NCBI RefSeq assembly: GCF_002760665.1
Contig: NZ_PDOB01000019.1
Span: 1-64,000 of the forward strand
DNA from: Massilia psychrophila
Lineage (GTDB): Bacteria > Pseudomonadota > Gammaproteobacteria > Burkholderiales > Burkholderiaceae_D
DNA: 64,000 nucleotides
Direction: 5' to 3'
Below, in pieces: positions 53,446 through 61,454 of this stretch. A model generated the notes under the pieces. The model saw only the letters and a program-made list of their open reading frames with translations, was not told the DNA's origin and ran no database searches. The stretch's first letter is position 1, and every line of letters starts with the position of its first letter. The translations under genes were made by a program, and so were the position numbers.

Positions 53446-54771
53446 ATGAGAGACATCCTTGTAACCTTGATCGTGTTCGGCACGCTGCCCCTCATTTACA
53501 AGCGGCCGTACTGGGGCGCGGTGCTGTGGATCTGGATCAGCGTGATGAACCCGCATGCGCAGGGCTGGGGCTTTGCGCGCACGTTCCCGTTCGCCGCGAT
53601 TATTGCCGCCGTCACCATCGTCAGCCTGGTCGTACAAAAAGAGGACAAGAAGTTGCCAATGGTGCCAACCATTGTCGTGTTCATCGCGTTTCTGGCGTGG
53701 ATGTCGCTCACTTCCCTGTTTGCGATCCATCTCGATCAGGTGTATGAGCAGTGGAACAAGGTCGTCAAGATTTTCGGCATGACGCTGGTCGTCATGATGC
53801 TGCTCAAGGAACGCAAGCACATCGAACTGGCGATCTGGTCGATCGTCATTTCGATCGGCTACTACGGCGTCAAGGGCGGCATCTTCACCATCCGCAGCGG
53901 CGGCAACGACCGCGTATGGGGGCCGGCCGGCACCTTCATCGACGGCAACAACGAAGTCGCACTGGCGTTCGTGATGGTCATCCCGCTGATGTTCTACCTG
54001 ATGACGATCACCAAAAACAAATGGGGCCGCTATGCATTTATTGCGTCGATGGGCTTGTGTGCCCTTGCCTCGCTGGGATCCTATTCGCGCGGCGCCTTGC
54101 TGGCGATTGCCGCAATGACCGTATTTTTCTGGTTCAAGAGCAAAGAAAAACTGGTGATCGGCCTGGCGATGATCCTGATTGTTCCGGTGTTGTTGCTGAC
54201 CATGCCGGCGCAGTGGCACCAGCGCATGGACACGATCCAGGAATACAAGGAAGACTCTTCGGCGATGGGCCGGGTCAACGCCTGGCACATGGCCACTAAC
54301 CTCGCGATGGACCGGCCGCTCGGCGGCGGTTTCCAGATTTACGATGCCGGCGTGTTTGCCCGCTATGCGCCGAATCCGGAAGACATCCACGCCGCCCACA
54401 GCATCTATTTCCAGGTTCTCGGCGAGCATGGCTTTATCGGACTGTTCCTTTATCTGGCGATCGGTGTGCTGACCTGGCGCTCCGGCAGCTGGGTGCTCAA
54501 GCACGGCAAGCATGATCCCGAACTGAAGTGGGCGCTCGATCTCGTCCCCATGCTACAGGTAAGCCTGCTCGGCTTCGCCGTGGGCGGCGCTTTTCTCAGC
54601 CTGGCGTATTTCGACGTGCCCTACTACGTCATGACGGCAATGATCGCCACCCGGCTCCTGGTAAAAAAGCACCTGAAAGCGAAGGCGGCCGACAGCAAGG
54701 CGGCGGCGCAAGTCGCCGCAAAAGCGAGCCAGCTACCAAAACAACAGAAAGCGGCCAATGGATTATCCTGA
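53446..54771 (+). CDS. O-glycosylation ligase/Wzy-like membrane protein, XrtA-associated
   Basis: Encodes 441 aa; the start MRDILVTLIVFGTLPLIYKR has AGAGGG upstream. About ten membrane helices surround a periplasmic loop region with the Wzy_C/O-antigen-ligase motif (PLGGGFQIYD, HAAHSIYFQVLGEHGFIGL). The C-terminal tail is cytoplasmic, Ala/Lys-rich and charged. It belongs with the putative O-glycosylation ligases of exosortase A loci, which either polymerise the repeat unit or transfer it to protein. Its end overlaps the next deacetylase by 14 bases. Confidence 0.9.
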   Translation: MRDILVTLIVFGTLPLIYKRPYWGAVLWIWISVMNPHAQGWGFARTFPFAAIIAAVTIVSLVVQKEDKKLPMVPTIVVFIAFLAWMSLTSLFAIHLDQVYEQWNKVVKIFGMTLVVMMLLKERKHIELAIWSIVISIGYYGVKGGIFTIRSGGNDRVWGPAGTFIDGNNEVALAFVMVIPLMFYLMTITKNKWGRYAFIASMGLCALASLGSYSRGALLAIAAMTVFFWFKSKEKLVIGLAMILIVPVLLLTMPAQWHQRMDTIQEYKEDSSAMGRVNAWHMATNLAMDRPLGGGFQIYDAGVFARYAPNPEDIHAAHSIYFQVLGEHGFIGLFLYLAIGVLTWRSGSWVLKHGKHDPELKWALDLVPMLQVSLLGFAVGGAFLSLAYFDVPYYVMTAMIATRLLVKKHLKAKAADSKAAAQVAAKASQLPKQQKAANGLS

Positions 54772-55801
54772 CAGCGGCGCCCGCAGCGCGCGCAATACTG
54801 ACGCGGCGCCTGTTGCGGACCGCGATTCCAGCGTCTCGCTGATGCTCGGTAAAGGACTGATGCGCATGCTTTCGCCCGGAGGCAAGAGCGGCCTGTCGAT
54901 CTTCATCTATCACCGCGTGCTGCCGCACAAGGATCCGCTCTTTCCTGCCGAAGTCGACCGGGCAGACTTCGATCGCGACCTGCACCGGATCAAGTCGATG
55001 TTCAATGTCATGTCCTTGCTGGACGCAGTGCACCACATCGCCGCGGGCAGCTTGCCGCCGCGCGCTGCCTGCATCACGTTCGACGACGGCTATGCCGACA
55101 ATGCGGAAGTTGCCCTGCCGGTCCTGCAGCGCCACAAGTTGCCGGCCACCTTTTTCGTCGCCACCGGTTTTCTTAATGGGGGCCGGATGTGGAACGACAC
55201 TGTGATCGAACTGGTGCGGCGCCATCCGGAGGGCGTCATCGACGCCAGCGCCATTGGCCTCGGCAGCCACGAAATTGGTTCGACGGCGCGGCGCCAGCAA
55301 GCGATCCAGGCCTTGATAGGCCAGCTGAAGTATTTGCCCATGGAACATAGACTGGATCAGGTTAGCCGGCTGGTCGACATCGGCGGGATTGGCTTGCCCG
55401 ACAACCTGATGATGAGCTCGGCACAGGTCAACGAGCTCAATACTGGGGGCATGGATATCGGTGGCCACACCGTTAACCATCCGATCCTGGCCAAATTGCC
55501 GCCAGCGAAAGCGCGCGCGGAAATCGCGGAAGGCAAGCAGGCACTGGAAAACATCATCGGCGAGCCGGTCCGGTTATTTGCCTACCCTAACGGAAAACCC
55601 GGCGCGGATTACCTTGCCGAACACGTCGCCATGACCCGCGACCTGGGCTTCGATGGCGCGGTGTCCACAGCATGGGGAGCGGGCAAACATACCAACGACG
55701 TTTTCCAGCTGCCCCGCTTCAGCCCATGGGACCGTACGCCACTGCGCTTCGCATTACGGATGGCGAGAAATCTCACCACCCAGGCGGACTTGGCCATTTA
55801 G
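54758..55801 (+). CDS. Second polysaccharide deacetylase (NodB-like)
   Basis: Encodes 347 aa without a signal peptide. Motifs: FIYHRVLPHKDPLFPAEVDR, AACITFDDGYADNAEVALPV (metal Asp), MDIGGHTVNHPILAKLP (His pair) and VRLFAYPNGKPGADY. The family opening resembles XrtA-locus deacetylases and other carbohydrate esterase 4 proteins. It is the last gene of the rightward operon and ends 29 bases inside the 3' end of the convergent glycosyltransferase gene. Confidence 0.88.
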   Translation: MDYPDSGARSARNTDAAPVADRDSSVSLMLGKGLMRMLSPGGKSGLSIFIYHRVLPHKDPLFPAEVDRADFDRDLHRIKSMFNVMSLLDAVHHIAAGSLPPRAACITFDDGYADNAEVALPVLQRHKLPATFFVATGFLNGGRMWNDTVIELVRRHPEGVIDASAIGLGSHEIGSTARRQQAIQALIGQLKYLPMEHRLDQVSRLVDIGGIGLPDNLMMSSAQVNELNTGGMDIGGHTVNHPILAKLPPAKARAEIAEGKQALENIIGEPVRLFAYPNGKPGADYLAEHVAMTRDLGFDGAVSTAWGAGKHTNDVFQLPRFSPWDRTPLRFALRMARNLTTQADLAI

Positions 55802-56909
55802 ATCTCGACCTTCCATCCTCGAGGCCGCATTTTTCGATCATAATATGGTTGAGGACGTCGATCAAACTGGCCGCCTGCGCGCTCATGGAGTAGTTGTCAA
55901 TAACTGTTTCCCTAGCGTTTTCGCCGACTCCGCGTCGCACAGCGGGGTCGCGCAGCTCTTCAAGACTTTGCTTCCAGTCCAAAGCGGTACGTGCCAGAAA
56001 ACCATTCACCCCTTGTTTGATGATCGGCTCGTAGGAGGGGATTGGCGTCGCCACGACAGGAAGGCCAACGCACATTTTCATGGTTAATCGATTCTCTGAT
56101 TTGACCTTCCAAAAGGGTGCGGCAGCCTCCGGGCAATGCTCTGGATTGGTATCTATCGGAATAATTCCAATATCGGCGCGGCACATTTCACTATAAGCTA
56201 CGTCTGGACTCCAGGTAACCCGCCGTATGTTTGGGCTGGTGAGGAAGCGCAAACACTCAGTTCGCGCGGCGCTGGTTTTTTGACGCATGACCGTTCCCAC
56301 GCCGCTGCGAAAACGTTGAAATAGAACCATATCTGGCGTGTAGCGCCCAACAATTGTTAGCTCAAGCCAGCTTGGTGGAGTGACGATTATCGGTAGGCGG
56401 TCAAGATGTGCAGACGTTATTAAAATCGCGCGCAATTTATTGCGGCGAGTCCCGCGGAGACTGCTCCATTCCGTTTTCTTAATGAGTGGTTGTTCAATCC
56501 CATCATGGACGGTATGAATTTTCGACAGCAAGGCTGGGGGGTATTGATGCTTCAAATAGTCCGTCACTACCAAGGTTGCGTCTGTTGCCGTGGCCATGGC
56601 GACATCGACCAAATCGCATACGCTATAAACGGTTTTGATTCCCGCACCACAAAGTTCGCGCACTAAATTTTCGACACTTGGGCCGTGAACTTTCTGAAAA
56701 ACAATGACGTCAAATTTCTCGGCTATTAGCTGCTCGGCCAATCCGTCCACGGTTGGTATTTCATTGCCACGCGCAGGATCGAAGACGACATGCGGATCGA
56801 TGTTCGCGGCAGTCAAATAAGGAAACATGTTGAAAACCGCAATCCTCGTGCTTGGCATAAGGTCGAGCGAATTGGAGAGCAGGACGAAGCCAGCCTTAAT
56901 GCGTTTCAC
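55773..56909 (-). CDS. Glycosyltransferase of a lower-GC insert
   Basis: Encodes 378 aa. I start it at the GTG at 56909, whose GTGA overlaps the methyltransferase stop, giving MKRIKAGFVLLSNSLDLMPS and then TRIAVFNMFPYL. A longer TTG start would run far into the previous gene. The C-terminal half has GT-B-like features (VCDLVDVAMATATDATLVVT, LKHQYPPALLSKIHTVHDGI, VKSENRLTMKMCVGLPVVAT, IKQGVNGFLA). Its GC content is lower (lines at 56401 and 56581 are 50%, against 60% in a sample line of the XrtA operon), suggesting recent acquisition. Acceptor unknown. Confidence 0.82.
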   Translation of the reverse strand: MKRIKAGFVLLSNSLDLMPSTRIAVFNMFPYLTAANIDPHVVFDPARGNEIPTVDGLAEQLIAEKFDVIVFQKVHGPSVENLVRELCGAGIKTVYSVCDLVDVAMATATDATLVVTDYLKHQYPPALLSKIHTVHDGIEQPLIKKTEWSSLRGTRRNKLRAILITSAHLDRLPIIVTPPSWLELTIVGRYTPDMVLFQRFRSGVGTVMRQKTSAARTECLRFLTSPNIRRVTWSPDVAYSEMCRADIGIIPIDTNPEHCPEAAAPFWKVKSENRLTMKMCVGLPVVATPIPSYEPIIKQGVNGFLARTALDWKQSLEELRDPAVRRGVGENARETVIDNYSMSAQAASLIDVLNHIMIEKCGLEDGRSRSKWPSPPGW

Positions 56910-57577
56910 GAACACGACGTTGCCCTTATGCAGAATTGATATGTTAAGAACTCGCGGAACAGAAACCAACGTTGTACGGCCTGAGGCAAGCGGTTCACCA
57001 ACCGATTCCAGCGCCCGCCGCCGACGTCACCCATTCGCAATATGTAAGAAACGCAGTCAACGCTCATCCCAAGATCAGATACCAAGGATTTGGTATCGCC
57101 GATGGTGAACCAGCGGACATGCGTCCGGTCAAAAATTCCACGATCCCTAGCTGGAAAGGTTCCCCTCAAGAAAATAGAATAAAGTGATGAGATATGACGA
57201 ATATTTGGCAAGCTGATGACGAGACAGCCGCCCGGCGCCAGACGCTGTCGCGCTTCTGTTAAATGTCGACTCGGGTCCGTCAAGTGTTCCAACACATCTG
57301 CGAACACAATACAGTCGAATTGTGTACCCGGCACCACGGTTTTCCAGTCAAGCACATTGACGTCTGCGCAAACGACGCCGTCCAATTTTGTCCCGGCTTC
57401 GCGGGCAAACTCGTGATCAATCTCAACACCGAACACGGTCCTGCCTTTCCGCATAGAACGTAGACCTTGACCCAACATCCCGTTGCTACAACCAACATCG
57501 AGAATGCGCATCGCAGCAGTCGGCACCATCTCAACAACATCCGGTCGGGCGGTGGTGTACGCTGCTGTGCGATTCAT
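56906..57577 (-). CDS. Class I SAM-dependent methyltransferase
   Basis: Encodes 223 aa from MNRTAAYTTARPDVVEMVP, chosen because GGAGG lies five bases before this ATG; two earlier starts lack such a site. SAM-binding motif I is MRILDVGCSNGMLGQGL, motif II/III region VFGVEIDHEFAREAG, and FDCIVFADVLEHLTDPSRHL and LAPGGCLVISLPNI follow. It resembles O-methyltransferases of sugar loci. It is coupled by GTGA overlap to the next glycosyltransferase, and both have lower GC than the surrounding operons. Confidence 0.87.
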   Translation of the reverse strand: MNRTAAYTTARPDVVEMVPTAAMRILDVGCSNGMLGQGLRSMRKGRTVFGVEIDHEFAREAGTKLDGVVCADVNVLDWKTVVPGTQFDCIVFADVLEHLTDPSRHLTEARQRLAPGGCLVISLPNIRHISSLYSIFLRGTFPARDRGIFDRTHVRWFTIGDTKSLVSDLGMSVDCVSYILRMGDVGGGRWNRLVNRLPQAVQRWFLFREFLTYQFCIRATSCS

Positions 57578-57609
57578 TGAATCCTCCGCGTTTGTCATAT
57601 GTAGCCCTT

Positions 57610-58313
57610 TCAGTGGCACCGTGTTGGAAATGACTGCAATGCTATCGCTTGGCTGCTATTGCAATCGTCAAGGGAATAAATTGGAAAAACGGCTGGGGGA
57701 TCAACTTTCAGCTGGTTTGCCAACAATTGGGCTCGGACCGGTAAGCGATTCCTAAGCCGGTGCACGAGGTCGGCGACAAAGCTTTTCCTCAACGCCTTGA
57801 TGCTTTTTTGGTTAGCGTTCAGCTGCACTTCGTTGAGCCTGAACAGCCGCGGAAGCGCCTTTTTGTACTTAATTTCGTGGTGCAACCGATCCAGCGACTT
57901 TTCCGTTCCCCATCCCGAGCCGGCAAAGATGTTCACCCCTTCCCCGTAGATGCACTCGCACAGGTCGGAAAAGGCTATCTTGCTGGTAAGCTTACTTAGT
58001 TCAAGCCAGAACAAATAGTCTTCGCCGGCGTATACGAAAGGCGACGTGGTCGGTACCCGGCGCAACATGGTCAAGTCCATTGTTGCGCGCCGCTGCGGGC
58101 CCGCCGTTGGGCTGCTCGATAATCACGATTCGCCCAGGATTGTCCCGTATGCGTCCGGCAAGTTCGGTCGTTGCCGGCACTGGTGATGAATCGTCGGTGA
58201 CAATGATTCTCACATTAAAATTTCCTGTTTGCCGCAATACGGAGTCAACGGCCTTGCCCAAGATTCCAGTTTTTTTGGTAAAACGGAATAATTACAGCAA
58301 TATTTTCGGTCAT
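57610..58313 (-). pseudogene. GT2-family glycosyltransferase, frameshifted and internally deleted
   Basis: The gene begins MTENIAVIIPFYQK at 58313. An A7 tract just after shifts the frame so that the ATG frame stops at 22 codons. The protein continues in another frame as GILGKAVDSVLRQ, VIIEQPNGGPAAARNNGLDH to DHVAF. The expected DxD-containing middle (about 100 residues) is missing. A third frame resumes with FVYAGEDYLFWLEL, IYGEGVNIFAGSGWGTEKSL and DRLHHEIKYKKALPRLF. Removing one A would repair the first lesion, but the deleted middle would still inactivate the enzyme. Intact relatives are GT2 enzymes of XrtA loci. Confidence 0.85.
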
Positions 58314-58314
58314 A

Positions 58315-60159
58315 TCAAGCCTCTCGTTGTTTGTACCACTGCTCGAGCATCATCAGCACCCACACCATGGTACCGTGGTAGCCGGCGTGTTCGGACAAAT
58401 GCTGGCCGACCAGCTGGTCGATGAACTCGCCGCGCACGATCTTGCGTGCCTTCAAGTCGGTCAGGCTGTCGGTGGCCAGTTGCTGCAGCGGTTTGTGGTG
58501 CTGTAGCCAGACGCCGAACGGCAGGCCGAAACCGTGCTTTTGCTTGGTGATGATTTCGTTCGGCAGGAAGTCGCGCAGCGCTTCCTTAAAAAACCAGCGC
58601 AACTGCGTGCCATTGAGCTTTTGCTGCGGCGTCAGGCGCGCTGAAAATGCCACCATCTGGTCGTTCAGGAACGGGAACGCCACCTCCAGCCCGGCCAGTT
58701 CGCACGCCTTCACCACTTTTGGCAAGTCGTTGTCGGCCAGTGTGATCTTCAGGTCGAGTTCGAGCATCCGGTTGATCAGGCTGCCTGCCTCGCTCTTGCC
58801 GTAGGTGTGCGACAGGCTCGCCAGCGGGGTGCCGGCGTCGGCGCCGGCCAGGAACTCGTCGGTAAATACCTGCGACGGCCCGTAGCGGCCCAGCAGGTTG
58901 TAGGTTTCGAGCCGGGCCGGCATCGGCACCGAAGCCTGCTCGATATAGCTGCGCGCCTTGCGCACCAACTTGAAATGTTCGCCCGCCGGAAAATTGAATA
59001 CCGCCGGTTCCAGCACGGCTTTGCGCAGCAAGCCGGGCACCCGCTCGTAGCGCGCAAACACGTGCTGCTTCGAATAGCGCTCGTTGCCGCCGAACAGTTC
59101 ATCGCCGCCGTCGCCGCCGAAGATACGCGTCACGCCGTCGGCCTGGGCCATCTTCGCGCAGTAGTAACCCGGCACCGCCGAGGCGTTACCGAACGGCTGG
59201 TCGAACACGCCGGCAATTTTCGGGATCGCCGCCACCACGTCGTCGGGGGTGACGTAATACGCGTGGTGCTCGGTGCCGAAATGGCGCGACGCGATGCGCG
59301 CATATTCCATTTCGTCGTAGCCTTCCGCCTCGAAGCCGATCGAATAGGTCTTGGCGGGAGCTCCGCTTACCTCGCACAGGGTGCCGGCAATGGTCGAGCT
59401 GTCGGTGCCGCCGCTGAGAAAGGCGCCTACTTGCTGGCCACCGATCGCCGCGCGCACGCTGCTGCGCAACACGTCGCGGAACTCTTCCTTCAGCTCCGGC
59501 AGCGACTTGTTGCCATGCTCTTCGAACCGCATGCGCCAGTACTGGTGGGTCTCGATGCGGCCCTGGCGGTACAGCAGGTATTCGCCCGGCAGCAGGCGCT
59601 GCTGGTTCGCGTGCACCGTGCCCGGACTGGGCACCATGTGGAAGTACACATAATTGTAGATGCCTTGAGGGTCGATCCGGGCCGGCGTCAGCGGGTGACG
59701 CGCAATGGTGTCGGCGGACGAGCCGAATACCAGTGCCTCGCCGGCCAACTGGTACGACAGCGGCAGGGTACCCATGCGGTCGATCGCCAGCATCGCTTCG
59801 CCGGCGGCCTCGTCGATGATCGCCAGTACGAACGCACCGGACAGGCTGGCGCAGGCAAGCTGGGGCGACCTGCGCCACGCGTCCGCTAACGTCTTGCCGA
59901 TGCCTTGCTCGGCCGCTTGCTGTGCCATGCGCGCATCAACCAGCCAGGCCTGGCCCCACAAGGCCACCGTCAGCGCGCCATTCTGGTACAGCTGGGCGCT
60001 GGCGCCAGCGGCGGCAACCGCCACCGCGCTGCTGCGCCCCTGCAAAGTCTGGACAGGGCTGGCGTCAAAGCGCCCCATCGGCGACGCCATCGCTTCGATC
60101 AGGCCGCGGTTATCGGCCGCGCTGGCTCCATTGCCGATCCATCCACACAAACCACTCAT
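58315..60159 (-). CDS. Second asparagine synthase-like amidotransferase
   Basis: Encodes 614 aa. The C-terminal synthetase domain is complete: QVGAFLSGGTDSSTIAGTL PP-loop, ARIASRHFGTEHHAYYV and RIFGGDGGDELFGGNERYSK. The N-terminus reads MSGLCGWIGNG, so Cys is residue 5 rather than 2; starting at the TTG of codon 4 would give MCGWIGNG. The glutaminase domain also lacks clear GHRR and NGEIYN motifs, so it may use ammonia or be degenerate. It lies between the XrtA decarboxylase gene and the GT2 pseudogene, in a minus-strand accessory operon. Confidence 0.88.
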   Translation of the reverse strand: MSGLCGWIGNGASAADNRGLIEAMASPMGRFDASPVQTLQGRSSAVAVAAAGASAQLYQNGALTVALWGQAWLVDARMAQQAAEQGIGKTLADAWRRSPQLACASLSGAFVLAIIDEAAGEAMLAIDRMGTLPLSYQLAGEALVFGSSADTIARHPLTPARIDPQGIYNYVYFHMVPSPGTVHANQQRLLPGEYLLYRQGRIETHQYWRMRFEEHGNKSLPELKEEFRDVLRSSVRAAIGGQQVGAFLSGGTDSSTIAGTLCEVSGAPAKTYSIGFEAEGYDEMEYARIASRHFGTEHHAYYVTPDDVVAAIPKIAGVFDQPFGNASAVPGYYCAKMAQADGVTRIFGGDGGDELFGGNERYSKQHVFARYERVPGLLRKAVLEPAVFNFPAGEHFKLVRKARSYIEQASVPMPARLETYNLLGRYGPSQVFTDEFLAGADAGTPLASLSHTYGKSEAGSLINRMLELDLKITLADNDLPKVVKACELAGLEVAFPFLNDQMVAFSARLTPQQKLNGTQLRWFFKEALRDFLPNEIITKQKHGFGLPFGVWLQHHKPLQQLATDSLTDLKARKIVRGEFIDQLVGQHLSEHAGYHGTMVWVLMMLEQWYKQREA

Positions 60160-60218
60160 TGCGACACTCCAGCGAAATCAGACATTCGGACACTTTCTTC
60201 GATGGCTCAGCGGCGTGC

Positions 60219-61454
60219 TCAGACCAGCACTTCGCGCGCGCCCGGGTGGCTGAGGAAGGCCACCGGACTGGCCGTGAGGCCGTAGGCGCCTGACTGGAAC
60301 ACCACCACCAGGTCGCCCACATCGGCCTTGGCCATTTCCATCTGGTCGGCCAGCAGGTCGAGCGGCGTGCACAGCGGTCCGACGGCGGAGGCGATTTCAC
60401 GCTCGCCTCCGGTAACCCGGTTGCCAATGACGACGGGATAATTCTTGCGGATGACCTGGCCGAAGTTGCCGGACGCAGCCAAGTGATGGTGCAAGCCGCC
60501 GTCGGTGACCAGGTACACCTGGCCGCGCGAGACCTTACGTTCTATGACGCGGCTGACGTAAATACCGGCCTCGGCCACCAGATAGCGGCCCAGCTCGATC
60601 TGCACCTGCACGCCGGGCAGTGCAAGCAATACGCCGGGCAGCAGCAGCTTGAGGTTGGCGCCAACCGCTTCGAGGTCGAGCCGGCCTTCGCCAGGAAAGT
60701 ACGGAATGCCGAAACCGCCGCCGATGTTGAGCGTGCGCAGTGCTCTTGGCGCATGCGCGGCCAGCCGGATCGCCAGCGCAAAAGTTTTCTCGTGCGCTTC
60801 CTGGATCGACGCCGCTTTCAGGTTTTGCGAACCGCTGTAGATGTGGAAACCGTAGAAATCGAGGTCCAGTTCGCCAACGCGGCCAAGCATGGCGGGCACG
60901 CGTTCGGCATCGACGCCGAACTGCTTCGGGCCGCCGCCCATCTTCATGCCGGACGACTTCAGTTCGAAATCGGGGTTGACCCGCACCGCCACCTTCGGCC
61001 GTATGGCCAGCCGTTTGCCGGCCACGGCGATGCGCTCCATCTCGGCTTCCGATTCCATGTTCAGCACCACGCCGGCGGCAATCGCGCAGGACAGGTCGGC
61101 ATCGCTCTTGCCCGGGCCGGCAAAACTGATCAGGCCGGAATCCATCGTGGTGTCGAGGGCGACGCGCTGCTCGCCGCCGGAAGCGATGTCGATGCCGTTC
61201 ACCAGCGACGCCATGTGCTGCACCACCGCCGGCATCGGATTGGCCTTCATCGCGTAATGCAGGTGGATCTCGGGCGGCAGGTACTGGCGCAGCAAGGCGA
61301 CGCGCTCGGTCAGCTTGGCGCGGTCGTAGGCATAAAACGGTGTGCTGCCGACCCGTTCGGCCAGCCGGGTCAGCGCCATGCCGCCGACCTGGAGGCAATC
61401 GTCGACGACATCGAATTGGGTCATCGGCGCGTGTTGCGGACGGGCGGCATTCAT
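60219..61454 (-). CDS. Exosortase A-associated PLP-dependent decarboxylase
   Basis: Encodes 411 aa of the alanine racemase-like/ornithine-DAP decarboxylase fold III. The PLP Lys is in LHYAMKANPMPAVVQHMAS. Also present are GIDIASGGEQRVAL, FYGFHIYSGSQNLKA, NIGGGFGIPYFPGEG and, late, VYLVTDGGLHHHLAAS. It belongs with decarboxylases found in exosortase A loci beside an acyl-CoA ligase and normally an acyl carrier protein. Here the ligase overlaps it by four bases, but no ACP gene is seen. Substrate unknown, probably an amino acid. Confidence 0.9.
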   Translation of the reverse strand: MNAARPQHAPMTQFDVVDDCLQVGGMALTRLAERVGSTPFYAYDRAKLTERVALLRQYLPPEIHLHYAMKANPMPAVVQHMASLVNGIDIASGGEQRVALDTTMDSGLISFAGPGKSDADLSCAIAAGVVLNMESEAEMERIAVAGKRLAIRPKVAVRVNPDFELKSSGMKMGGGPKQFGVDAERVPAMLGRVGELDLDFYGFHIYSGSQNLKAASIQEAHEKTFALAIRLAAHAPRALRTLNIGGGFGIPYFPGEGRLDLEAVGANLKLLLPGVLLALPGVQVQIELGRYLVAEAGIYVSRVIERKVSRGQVYLVTDGGLHHHLAASGNFGQVIRKNYPVVIGNRVTGGEREIASAVGPLCTPLDLLADQMEMAKADVGDLVVVFQSGAYGLTASPVAFLSHPGAREVLV

